64,000 bases of DNA from UBA1952 sp965246855. GTDB taxonomy: Bacteria; Bacteroidota; Bacteroidia; Chitinophagales; Chitinophagaceae. The stretch is from positions 434,001-498,000 of the forward strand of contig CBDFFP010000002.1 in assembly GCA_965246855.1 (NCBI GenBank), written 5' to 3'. Numbering within the stretch: position 1 is the stretch's first letter; every line of letters starts with the position of its first letter. The translations under genes and the position numbers were made by a program. The notes below the pieces were generated by a model. The model saw nothing but the letters and a program-made list of their open reading frames with translations, was not told where the DNA came from and did no database searches. Below, piece after piece: positions 1 through 6,820 of this stretch.

Positions 1-396
1 GATATTATGAACGCACATTTCTCTCCCCAAAAAGCGATAGAGAAACTGCGCGCCCTGCCGCCTGAAACAGGGATTTGCGACGCGCTGATGAACCAGGAAA
101 TCCTCGCCGGTGTAGGAAATGCGATTAAGAACGAAGCGCTTTTCGCCTGCCATATTTTGCCGCAACGAACCGTGTCTTCTATCTCGGAAGAAGCGCTGGA
201 AAAATTGATTGAAGAAACGCAGCAACAGTCCCTTCTTTTCGCCGAAGAGCGCCGACAGATGACGCATGAATACGGTTATCCGTGGACGCGCATTTTCCGG
301 CGGAAAGTCTGTCCCGACTGTGGCAGCGCGGTGCAGAAAGCAGAGACAGGCGAAGGGAAGCGGGTGAGCTTTTGGTGTGAGAAATGTCAGGGGTAG
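1..396 (+). CDS. Fpg/Nei-family DNA glycosylase, C-terminal part (cut by window start)
   Basis: This is the C-terminal half of a base-excision repair glycosylase that removes oxidised bases. The reading frame is open from base 1, so the catalytic N-terminus lies outside the window. The helix-two-turn-helix region is visible (DALMNQEILAGVGNAIKNEA, typical of Fpg/Nei). The protein ends in a zinc finger with CPDC and CEKC pairs 17 residues apart (CxxC-x17-CxxC), which binds DNA in this family. The Met codon at base 7 is internal to the domain and not a real start. Fpg and Nei subtypes cannot be told apart without the N-terminus. The next gene, on the other strand, also resembles a repair glycosylase. 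Confidence 0.85.
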   Translation, partial: DIMNAHFSPQKAIEKLRALPPETGICDALMNQEILAGVGNAIKNEALFACHILPQRTVSSISEEALEKLIEETQQQSLLFAEERRQMTHEYGYPWTRIFRRKVCPDCGSAVQKAETGEGKRVSFWCEKCQG

Positions 397-432
397 GATT
401 TTCTCAGTTGTATGAAGGACAATAGATATTGC

Positions 433-1158
433 TCACTGAAACGAAAGTGTCTTCAGACCTTCTGATAGTTGTTCTACTTCTCCCTGAGAGTGATTCTTGA
501 AAATGCGTGGCCGGTTAGAAGGTGCAAAGCTGGGATGAAGCACAGCCGCAACAATTACTTTCTGGTTCAGTATTTCTGCTTCTAGAATCGGACTTCTGTG
601 TGGAGCTGTCAGCAGTTCAGTCATCGTCTTAAAACCACTCCAATCGGTGAGGATTTCCGGGAAACCGGCTTGTAAGGCCCGCACAGGCTGTTCACCTAAA
701 AGTAAAATCAAATTGGGCTGAATAGCCGCTATTTGAACTTTCAGAAAGGCGATGTTTGACTGATAGTAAGCAGTATTTGAAATGCCCGGACAAGCGCCTG
801 TAGCAGATTGACTGCCACTGCGCATCCCCATAAAAACATTGCTAAAAAAACAGCGGTCAAGCTCTATGTGCAAGGCTCCTAACAAAGCACGCAGATTCCA
901 CCACGTCGCATTTTTCCGGGACAGTGGGTCTTCGCTCCGCTGGTCGTCTTCCTCAAACTTTAGGTAAGCTGTTTCATTGTTGAAATCCTGTCCCAGAATC
1001 AAAACATCCTTTTCTGCCAAAGTTCCTTGGCCATTCCACATGCCATTTCCACCCGGGAAAAAGCCAATTTTCTTCATCGAAGGAATGGGCTTCATCCCGC
1101 TGCCTTCATAGTGAATGGTTTTGGTTTCTTCAAAAAGTTGCTCCGGTGTGGTTGTCAT
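433..1158 (-). CDS. uracil-DNA glycosylase superfamily-like protein
   Basis: A 241-residue protein with the layout of the uracil-DNA glycosylase superfamily. Near residue 56 is a strand followed by GQDFN, which resembles the water-activating GQDPY/GEAPG motif. In the middle is a strand with LILLLGEQPVRAL. Near the C-terminus is VLHPSFAPSNRPR, which resembles the HPS/HPA DNA-intercalation motif. No cysteines sit in the pattern expected for the Fe-S-containing family 4/5 enzymes. It is convergent with the upstream glycosylase fragment and divergent from the sigma factor. The fold assignment rests on motif spacing only. Members of this branch are often annotated as hypothetical, and activity on uracil is inferred. 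Confidence 0.6.
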   Translation of the reverse strand: MTTTPEQLFEETKTIHYEGSGMKPIPSMKKIGFFPGGNGMWNGQGTLAEKDVLILGQDFNNETAYLKFEEDDQRSEDPLSRKNATWWNLRALLGALHIELDRCFFSNVFMGMRSGSQSATGACPGISNTAYYQSNIAFLKVQIAAIQPNLILLLGEQPVRALQAGFPEILTDWSGFKTMTELLTAPHRSPILEAEILNQKVIVAAVLHPSFAPSNRPRIFKNHSQGEVEQLSEGLKTLSFQ

Positions 1159-1227
1159 TTGCGAAGAGATTTTGCAAGAACAAGATACGTTCTAAAAGAC
1201 ATTTCCCCGAACTTAAAAAGGACGATT

Positions 1228-1292
1228 GCTCCAACGCCGAAGGCATCCAACACTCCAACCTTTCAACGCGAAGCCTCCAACCTTCCAACCCC
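1228..1292. repeat. dispersed GTTGGATGCCTTCGGC-type repeat, copy 1
   Basis: Read on the minus strand, this gap contains GTTGGATGCCTTCGGCGTTG plus degenerate GTTGGA-based units. The same element recurs at about 9639-9695, inside the icmF coding frame, and at 15372-15447, before metH. Here it sits between the UDG-like gene and the sigma factor. Confidence 0.75.
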
Positions 1293-1332
1293 TTTAAAGT
1301 AAAACGCCCGCCCGCGCGTCTTCCTTCTTTGA

Positions 1333-1932
1333 ATGGAGCCTACATTGCCTTACGAAAGAGGCGCGCGCGTGGCAGCAACCGAAACCCGCAAGACCGGTAT
1401 TGTGCAGGTGGTAGCCGATTATGGCCGCCGCCTTGCCGCGTTTATCCGCAAGCGGGTGGCGACGGATGAGGACGCAGAAGACGTGTTGCAGGACGTGTGG
1501 TATCAGCTGAGCAATGTGCCCGCGATAGACACGATAGATTCCATTTCCGGCTGGCTGTATCGCGTGGCGCGCAACCGGCTTACAGACCGCAGTCGCAAGA
1601 AGCGCGAAGAGCTTTTAGACGATTTTGCCTTTGAAGATGAAGACGGCGAAAGCCATTATCTCGGCGACCTTTTGGCAGCGATTGAAGAAGACGAAGATGC
1701 CCCGGAAATGAAGCGCCTTTTCTGGCAACAACTGACGGATGCGCTGGAAGAATTGCCACCTGCCCAACGCGATGTTTTTATTCAAAACGAGATTGAAGAA
1801 AAGACCTTTGCGGAGATTGCTGCCGCAACGGGTGAGAACATTAAAACGCTGATTTCCCGGAAAGGCTACGCCGTAAAACACCTGCGCCGCCGCCTGCAAA
1901 GCCTTTACACCGAATTTATCCGGCCCCAATAA
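1333..1932 (+). CDS. RNA polymerase sigma factor, ECF (sigma-70 group 4) family
   Basis: A 199-residue alternative sigma factor. Region 2 covers about residues 25-95 and holds the core-binding and -10 recognition helices (DEDAEDVLQDVWYQL, then GWLYRVARNRLTDRSRKKRE). Region 4 covers about 135-190 and is a helix-turn-helix for -35 recognition (ALEELPPAQRDVFIQNEIEE, then FAEIAAATGENIKTLISRKG). The linker is acidic, as is common in this family. No anti-sigma factor with a zinc-binding or FecR-like domain is adjacent. Instead a small membrane protein follows 19 bases downstream and may be the partner. The start was chosen as the first ATG giving a normal family length. Confidence 0.9.
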   Translation: MEPTLPYERGARVAATETRKTGIVQVVADYGRRLAAFIRKRVATDEDAEDVLQDVWYQLSNVPAIDTIDSISGWLYRVARNRLTDRSRKKREELLDDFAFEDEDGESHYLGDLLAAIEEDEDAPEMKRLFWQQLTDALEELPPAQRDVFIQNEIEEKTFAEIAAATGENIKTLISRKGYAVKHLRRRLQSLYTEFIRPQ

Positions 1933-1951
1933 AAAAACACCTTCTCCGACC

Positions 1952-2287
1952 ATGAGACACAATAAGAAATGGATTTTCATTCCCTTCGCCGTAGTTGCTT
2001 TTGGGGCGCTTGCAGGCGGCGTGGTGATGATGCTTTGGAATGCTATTCTGCCCGATTTGCTGGGATTGAAAAGAATTCAGTTCTGGCCCGCGCTGGGCTT
2101 GTTTGCCTTGTGCAGAATTCTCTTTGGCGGCTGGGGCGGAAAGCGCGGAAAAGAAGGCTGGCGGGGCAGGAAACCACCGTCGCCGGAAGAGCGGGAAAGG
2201 CTTAAAGAAATGTGGCGCGCGCGCTGCAAAAAAGCCCCTCCCCAACCCTCCCCGAAAGGGAGGGAGACAGGAAACGGTCAGGATTAA
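1952..2287 (+). CDS. small membrane protein co-transcribed with the sigma factor
   Basis: A 111-residue protein with two predicted transmembrane helices, at about residues 8-30 and 43-60. A basic, Trp- and Arg-rich cytoplasmic tail follows (EERERLKEMWRARC). It lies 19 bases after the sigma factor and ends in a terminator hairpin, so the two form a two-gene operon. A regulatory link to the sigma factor is inferred from position only. The last residues (KKAPPQPSPKGRE) are encoded by a GC-rich dispersed repeat of the type CCCTCCCC...GGGAGGGA at about 2236-2266, which seems to have been added to the end of the gene. Confidence 0.7.
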   Translation: MRHNKKWIFIPFAVVAFGALAGGVVMMLWNAILPDLLGLKRIQFWPALGLFALCRILFGGWGGKRGKEGWRGRKPPSPEERERLKEMWRARCKKAPPQPSPKGRETGNGQD

Positions 2288-2304
2288 TTCTTGACCGTTT
2301 TTTC
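2273..2304 (+). terminator. Rho-independent terminator of the sigma-factor operon
   Basis: An AACGGTCA/TGACCGTT stem is followed by TTTTTTCTTTT. The 5' arm lies inside the last codons of the small membrane protein, so the stop codon is in the loop. Confidence 0.7.
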
Positions 2305-2426
2305 TTTTGGCGAAACCGGAAGAAAAAGTTTTTCGCGCTGCTTAAAGTAAAAGTCCGCGTTGCCCGTCTTCTCCTTTATACAACGTTGTCAAACACCCTT
2401 TTTTCAAACCAATCTCAACCAACCCC

Positions 2427-2705
2427 ATGAAACAAAAAGCCTTCGCCCTTACCGGCACCATCCTGCTGGGCTTTGTGGCACTCTTCACGCTGGTACACCT
2501 GCTGAAAGCGGCCCTCGGCCTCGCCCTTATCTTCTTCGCTGGTCGCGGCCTGATGCGGCTGTGGATGCACGGCGGACGCGCGATGCGGCGCGAGCGTTTC
2601 CACCACAATGCTTACGATTATCCGGCACTCGGAACCGCTGCTTCCTACACGCAACCGCAACGTGAACAACAGTGGGCTTCGCAGGGAATTGTCCCGCTTT
2701 ATTAA
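2427..2705 (+). CDS. small membrane protein of unknown function
   Basis: A 92-residue protein with one long hydrophobic stretch (about residues 7-42). This could form one long or two short membrane helices. A positively charged segment follows (MRRERFHHNAYDY) and then a Gln-rich tail. I do not recognise a family. It lies upstream of the Hsp20 gene with 93 bases between them. That gap holds a short GGACACGC/GCGTGTCC hairpin of the dispersed-repeat type at about 2744-2764. A role in envelope stress beside the sigma factor and Hsp20 is possible but unsupported. Confidence 0.6.
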   Translation: MKQKAFALTGTILLGFVALFTLVHLLKAALGLALIFFAGRGLMRLWMHGGRAMRRERFHHNAYDYPALGTAASYTQPQREQQWASQGIVPLY

Positions 2706-2798
2706 TCGTATTCTCCTCCAAAAAGGAAGAACGAAAAACCCGTAGGGACACGCCGCGCGTGTCCGCACAAAATCCAAATCTTCAAACCAATCAAAACC

Positions 2799-3251
2799 AT
2801 GTTTTCCAACCAACAACAACCGCAATCCGAATACCAAAATCCGTGGGCCTGTGGCCCGCGCATGAGCCGCTGCGGCGGTCATCCAATGAAAGCCCGCTGG
2901 AAGGCCGCAATGGCGCAACGCTTCGGCGAATGGGCCGGGCCGGCAGCCAACATTGAGGAGACCGACGAAGCTTTCGTGATTTCCCTCTACGCCGCAGGTA
3001 TCCGCAAGGAAGCCGTCCACATCCACGTGAAAAACGACGTGCTGGAAGTGAGCTACAAACCCGACGAAACAAACGCACCAGAGATGGCAAGCCGCGAACA
3101 CAGTGATAATGCTTGGAAGCGCGGCTTCCGTCTCAATGGCAAGGTGCTGACCGAAAACATCTCCGCGAGCTATACGGACGGTGTACTGAGCATCACGCTT
3201 CCTAAAAATCCCGACACGAACACAAAGCCGGTAACGGTGTCGGTGTCGTAA
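2799..3251 (+). CDS. Hsp20/alpha-crystallin family small heat shock protein
   Basis: A 150-residue ATP-independent holdase chaperone that binds unfolding proteins in the cytoplasm. The alpha-crystallin domain covers about residues 48-150. It starts with ANIEETDEAFVISLYAAGIR, has KNDVLEVSYK in the middle, and ends with the signature YTDGVLSITLPK (family A-x-x-x-n-G-v-L). The N-terminal arm is short and has Gln- and Cys-containing stretches. The C-terminal V-S-V-S tail is a weak version of the I-x-I anchor. A strong hairpin terminator follows within 25 bases, so this is a one-gene or terminal transcription unit. Confidence 0.9.
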   Translation: MFSNQQQPQSEYQNPWACGPRMSRCGGHPMKARWKAAMAQRFGEWAGPAANIEETDEAFVISLYAAGIRKEAVHIHVKNDVLEVSYKPDETNAPEMASREHSDNAWKRGFRLNGKVLTENISASYTDGVLSITLPKNPDTNTKPVTVSVS

Positions 3252-3275
3252 GTCACCAGCGCGGCTCTCTTCTCT

Positions 3276-3312
3276 AAAACCTATAAGGTCTCCAAGGCCT
3301 TATAGGTTTTTT
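3276..3312 (+). terminator. strong bidirectional-type hairpin terminator after hsp20
   Basis: A perfect 13-bp stem (AAAACCTATAAGG with CCTTATAGGTTTT) encloses a 9-base loop and ends in a run of T. It separates hsp20 from the nuclease gene. Confidence 0.85.
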
Positions 3313-3352
3313 GCTGTCCGGAAATTTCGTGGTGCTTAGGTTTGTGCGTATC

Positions 3353-4681
3353 ATGTCACCCTCTGCAAAACTTCTGCTGTCTGTATTTCTTCTGCTTTCT
3401 TGTCACTCCTACAACAGCGGGCAATCGGCTCACAACACCGATGCTGTTTTTGAAAATGTGGAGCGCGGCAGCAAAGGCAATTATGCCGCCGCAGAAGTGA
3501 GCCTCGGCAGTGGCGAATGGCTCTTAAATAACGCGTTGATTGGACATTCACCCCAAGACATCAAAGCCGGAAACGCAGCCTTCCGCCTTAAGCCTGACGG
3601 CACGGTAGAAACGCGCTTTGACCTAAGTTTATCGTCGGCAGAAGTGGCTGCGCAAGGCGCGGATTACGGCAACGACGAAGGCGCGGCGGTGACGGTTTCT
3701 TACAGCACAGATGGTGGCGCACATTGGAAAACAGCAGGCAAAGAAATGGCTGCGGCGCAAGGTCTCCAACGCTTTTCTTTCTCGCTTCCAACAGGGAAAA
3801 ATCTGCGCCTGCGCTTTGAAAATACCGGCACAGGACGATTGAATCTGGACGACATTGAACTGGCTGGAAAAGTCCTTGTGGGAAGTACTTCTTCGCCCAC
3901 CGTTTCTACCAAAAATCCAACGCAAACAACAGCGGGTCGTGATGATAATATGGCGTTGGGCAATCCAAGCAGCGCGGCCAAAAGCAAGGACAACTACTTA
4001 ATGGCGAAGCCGCAATACGCGCTTTCCTACAACAGCGGCAAAGGAAATTCCAACTGGGTGAGCTGGCATCTGAGCGCGGCGTGGATGGGCGACGCAGACC
4101 GCTGCAATTGTTTTGCGCCAGATGCCGCGCTGCCCGAAAATCTCTTCAAAGCACTGCCTTCGCACTATACCGGCTCCGGTTTTGACCGGGGACATCTTTG
4201 CCCATCAGCGGATCGCTCAGCAAGCGCGGCGGATAATGAAGCCACGTTTTTAATGGACAACATGACCCCGCAGAGTCCGCACTTGAATCAGCAGACGTGG
4301 ATGCGGTTAGAAGATTATTGCCGGAAACTGGCGGAGCGCGGAATGGAGATGTACATCATTGCAGGCGGCTACGGACAAGGCGGCGTGGGCAGCAACAGCG
4401 ATGCAAAAACGATAGGCAACGGCGCGATAAACGTGCCTGCACATTTCTGGAAAATCATTGTCGTGCTGCCGCAGGGAGAGAATGATTTGCAGCGCATCAC
4501 GAAGGACACGCGCGTGATTGCGGTGGACATGCCCAATGTGCCGGAAGTGAACGCCCGCACGTGGAATTTCTACCAGACCACGGTGAGTACAATTGAAAGC
4601 GCAACGGGCTATCGCTTCTTCTCCAACCTGCCACCAGATGTGCAGGCCGCGTTAAAGCAAAAGCAGGATGGGCAGCGTTAG
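3353..4681 (+). CDS. DNA/RNA non-specific endonuclease, lipoprotein
   Basis: A secreted, sugar-non-specific nuclease of the beta-beta-alpha-metal (NucA/Serratia nuclease) family. Starting at the ATG at 3353 gives a short signal peptide ending in LLLSC, a lipobox with Cys17, so it is probably anchored in an outer membrane leaflet. An N-terminal beta-sandwich region (about residues 30-175) is followed by the NUC domain. That domain carries DRGHLCPSADR (DRGH at about 278-281, His as general base) and, further on, the metal-binding Asn in NMTPQSPHLNQQTW. A TTG at 3311 would place the signal peptide internally, so I rejected it. The gene overlaps its neighbour, a NuiA-type inhibitor, tail to tail by 4 bases. 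Confidence 0.9.
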   Translation: MSPSAKLLLSVFLLLSCHSYNSGQSAHNTDAVFENVERGSKGNYAAAEVSLGSGEWLLNNALIGHSPQDIKAGNAAFRLKPDGTVETRFDLSLSSAEVAAQGADYGNDEGAAVTVSYSTDGGAHWKTAGKEMAAAQGLQRFSFSLPTGKNLRLRFENTGTGRLNLDDIELAGKVLVGSTSSPTVSTKNPTQTTAGRDDNMALGNPSSAAKSKDNYLMAKPQYALSYNSGKGNSNWVSWHLSAAWMGDADRCNCFAPDAALPENLFKALPSHYTGSGFDRGHLCPSADRSASAADNEATFLMDNMTPQSPHLNQQTWMRLEDYCRKLAERGMEMYIIAGGYGQGGVGSNSDAKTIGNGAINVPAHFWKIIVVLPQGENDLQRITKDTRVIAVDMPNVPEVNARTWNFYQTTVSTIESATGYRFFSNLPPDVQAALKQKQDGQR

Positions 4682-5079
4682 GTAATCACCGCCGAAGTAT
4701 GCAGTGCCAGCGCGCCGTCTTCCGTAAAGCCTACAATGTACATCTGCTGGTGTGCATCCTCCACCGGCCCAACGATAACCTGCACGTCGCACAGTGTTTT
4801 TTGAAGCAAGCTGAACAGGCTTTTCCAACGTTTGGCAAGGTCTTCCATCACCGGGTCTTCCGGCGTTGCCATTTGCAGAATAGGTTTTAGAAAGTCTTCC
4901 GGCGATTGCAGCGTTTGTGCTTCCGGTTTGGTGTTGTTTAGGTCGGCGGCTTTTTGCTGCGCGGCTTCTATGGTTTTGATGTCCGGCCATTGAAGTAGTT
5001 CTACAGGCGCTTCGCTTTCGCTGATGTAAAGCAGGCCGGTGATGGCGGCGGTGATGTTTTGGGTAAGGTCTGTTTGCAT
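4678..5079 (-). CDS. NuiA-family nuclease A inhibitor
   Basis: A 133-residue cytoplasmic protein resembling the cyanobacterial nuclease A inhibitor NuiA. The N-terminal segment ITAAITGLLYISESEAPVEL matches that family's GLLFMSESEYPFEV region. The later part (DFLKPILQMATPEDPVMEDL, then QMYIVGFTEDGALALHTSAV) has the same order of elements. In the known NucA-NuiA pair the inhibitor blocks the nuclease active site with high affinity and protects the producing cell. Here the gene faces the nuclease gene and the two stop codons overlap (4678-4681), which supports a functional pair. I start at MQTDL rather than 16 codons upstream because the family begins there. Confidence 0.8.
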   Translation of the reverse strand: MQTDLTQNITAAITGLLYISESEAPVELLQWPDIKTIEAAQQKAADLNNTKPEAQTLQSPEDFLKPILQMATPEDPVMEDLAKRWKSLFSLLQKTLCDVQVIVGPVEDAHQQMYIVGFTEDGALALHTSAVIT

Positions 5080-5113
5080 GGATTTAGAAATGTTCCGGCC
5101 AGCAGTTGAAAAG

Positions 5114-5464
5114 CTATCCAATACCAAAGTGGAATTTTAAAGCTTCAGCAATTTCGGCTTTTAACCGCTCGTCGTTCAGAAGTCCGTAAAAGCGTGAGAA
5201 GCGTTGTTTGTCCACAGCGCGTAACTGGTGGAAAAGCAAAACAGAATCTGCCTTGAGACTGGCCGTGCCGGCAGGTACAAGAACCTCATTCGGATAAATG
5301 ATTCGTCCGGCTTTGCGTGTTGTAAGCGGCGCAACTGTCACAACATTCATCACATCGTTTACAAAGTCTTCACTCACTACTAAAACAGGTCTTGACTTTG
5401 CTTGCTCCGAACCTACAATCGGATCAAGTGCCGCGTGGATGACCATCCATTTACTGATCTTCAT
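5114..5464 (-). CDS. type II toxin-antitoxin system toxin, MazF/PemK family
   Basis: A probable sequence-specific endoribonuclease toxin that cleaves mRNA. The SH3-like MazF barrel is visible: SEQAKSRPVLVVS near residues 17-30, VVTVAPLTT in the middle, then ASLKADSVLLFHQLRAVDKQ, which carries the conserved D-x-V-x-x-x-Q-x-R-x-V pattern. Its ATG lies 14 bases inside the upstream antitoxin gene, a typical translational coupling for such pairs. Length (116 residues) fits the family. An upstream Met is possible but would extend the protein with non-family sequence. Confidence 0.85.
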   Translation of the reverse strand: MKISKWMVIHAALDPIVGSEQAKSRPVLVVSEDFVNDVMNVVTVAPLTTRKAGRIIYPNEVLVPAGTASLKADSVLLFHQLRAVDKQRFSRFYGLLNDERLKAEIAEALKFHFGIG

Positions 5465-5690
5465 CTTCGCCAAGATGTTCACGGTCAACGTACTTGAAAT
5501 CTTCCATAATCTCCGCCACATCGGCCTGAAACAAAGGGTCGTTTGCCGCCTGCATCATAAGCCTGATTTTCTCTTCTTTCGTCTTTGGCGCGTCCTCAAT
5601 AATGACCCGCACCTTCTTGTGTTCGTATTCCTTCGGCATGGGGATAACGAGCTGGTGGTTTTGTACCTCGCAAATTCTGGTGAAAATCAT
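5451..5690 (-). CDS. antitoxin of the MazF-like toxin
   Basis: A 79-residue acidic protein immediately upstream of, and overlapping, the toxin. The N-terminal half (ICEVQNHQLVIPMPKEYEHK) resembles small beta-strand antitoxins of the DUF2281/AbrB-like type (strand, I-x-P-x-P, strand). The C-terminal half (NDPLFQADVAEIMEDFKYVD) is helical and acidic and would wrap around the toxin. As in other type II systems, it should neutralise the toxin and repress the operon, but no operator palindrome was identified. The family call is weaker than the positional one. Confidence 0.75.
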   Translation of the reverse strand: MIFTRICEVQNHQLVIPMPKEYEHKKVRVIIEDAPKTKEEKIRLMMQAANDPLFQADVAEIMEDFKYVDREHLGEDEDQ

Positions 5691-5729
5691 GGTGGAAAAT
5701 TTTTCTGAAAGTTACGCAACCATAGCGTT

Positions 5730-5957
5730 TCAAAAATATTCCGGCCAGCCGTGCGCATCGTAGTAGCGGACGTTCTCGCCGCCCTTGAGCCGGTAGGACC
5801 GGACGCGCTCTTCGCGGGTTTGCAGGCCTTGCGTGAAGCGCGCGGTTTTAAAAACCCAACGCATCTTTTCTTCCAAAGTCTAGGTGGCGTATTCGGCCAA
5901 CTGCGCCTCGGTAATGGTGTACTTGAAACCTCTTTGAGGTTCTGTATTTTTAAGCAT
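5730..5957 (-). pseudogene. small protein gene with an in-frame amber stop
   Basis: Read from the ATG at 5957 the frame gives MLKNTEPQRGFKYTITEAQL and continues to a TAG at 5880-5882. After the TAG the same frame goes on for 49 codons (TLEEKMRWVFKTARF..., ending AHGWPEYF) to a proper stop at 5730-5732. The combined sequence resembles small proteins with a 'TITEEQL...LTxEEKxRWxEE' pattern often seen near other small accessory genes. The simplest reading is a nonsense mutation in a former gene of about 75 residues. Translation of the downstream part alone is possible from the Met in KMRW. Confidence 0.5.
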
Positions 5958-5980
5958 TTTTTGAATGAGGTCAGTTCCGT

Positions 5981-6817
5981 TCAGTAAAAAGAAGCACCGC
6001 GATAAAAAGTGAGTTCCTTCTGCTCCATGTTGTAAATAACAGTAGCATCTACTGATGAACCTTTAAACTTAGGCGGCACCCAATTAAGTTTTTGAGCAAT
6101 TTTTGTCAGCCTCTCTGACTGGTCCATAAGCGATAAATCCTGCTGGACATAAAACACTCTCCTACAAACAAAAACCTCCTTTACTACGCCCTTTTCAAAG
6201 CGAAACATGAGATAACAGCTTTCATCAGCGCCTCTCTCTTTAGAAGGTAGGTCTTTTACAAACCCATAGGCATTGTCAAGTGCCAATGCGGTTTCTCTCT
6301 TGCTTTTGATAAATGGCAAAGTAAGTCCTGTGCCACGCTTGTCGAGCTCTGCTGCCTCAACGATGAACCTTTTAAAAAAGTCTTTACCATGCTTTTTTTT
6401 AATAGCCATCGCCATCAAGCTATCATGCAGAACAAAAGCACTTTGCCATACACAGCCATTAGAGACTCCATCCATACTGATGCGGTACTTGTGTTCTAAT
6501 AAATACCTAGCCGTTTCAGAAAGTGCTGCGGCATCGGGGTCCATTGGCTGTAAGTCCTTCAGTTGAATGTACCATCCCGGCCAAGAGTATTCTCCTTCTG
6601 CTAATTCTCTCTTTAGATAATCTGAAACCAACGCAAGTTCTACAGAATCATAGACGCGCATACGGTTAGCATTGGTTTGCTCTTCTGTGTCTCCAATGCA
6701 AAGTGAAGTGTTGGCGCAAAGAGAATCAACGATTGCTTGCGTTTTACGCTCAAAATCTTGTGCTTGCATAGAACATGCAAACAAAGAAAAGCATAAAAGG
6801 AGAAGATACCATTTCAT
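5981..6817 (-). CDS. exported protein of unknown function
   Basis: A 278-residue protein with a clear signal peptide (MKWYLLLLCFSLFACSMQAQ). Cleavage could follow AQA, or Cys15 could act as a weak lipobox. The mature part has scattered cysteines (SLCANTSLCIGD early on; NGCVWQ and ESCYLMF further on). I recognise no domain. Its end is helical and then beta-rich (DATVIYNMEQKELTFYRGAS). It lies 3 bases after the end of icmF on the same strand and could be transcribed with it, though no functional link is evident. Confidence 0.65.
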   Translation of the reverse strand: MKWYLLLLCFSLFACSMQAQDFERKTQAIVDSLCANTSLCIGDTEEQTNANRMRVYDSVELALVSDYLKRELAEGEYSWPGWYIQLKDLQPMDPDAAALSETARYLLEHKYRISMDGVSNGCVWQSAFVLHDSLMAMAIKKKHGKDFFKRFIVEAAELDKRGTGLTLPFIKSKRETALALDNAYGFVKDLPSKERGADESCYLMFRFEKGVVKEVFVCRRVFYVQQDLSLMDQSERLTKIAQKLNWVPPKFKGSSVDATVIYNMEQKELTFYRGASFY

Positions 6818-6820
6818 TTT

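Noticed and set aside
3311..3352. Upstream TTG start for the nuclease
   Set aside because: It lies within the hsp20 terminator tail and would bury the lipoprotein signal peptide.
5880..5882. TAG in the small broken gene as pyrrolysine or another recoding event
   Set aside because: No pyl genes or recoding structure are seen, and a simple CAG to TAG mutation explains it better.
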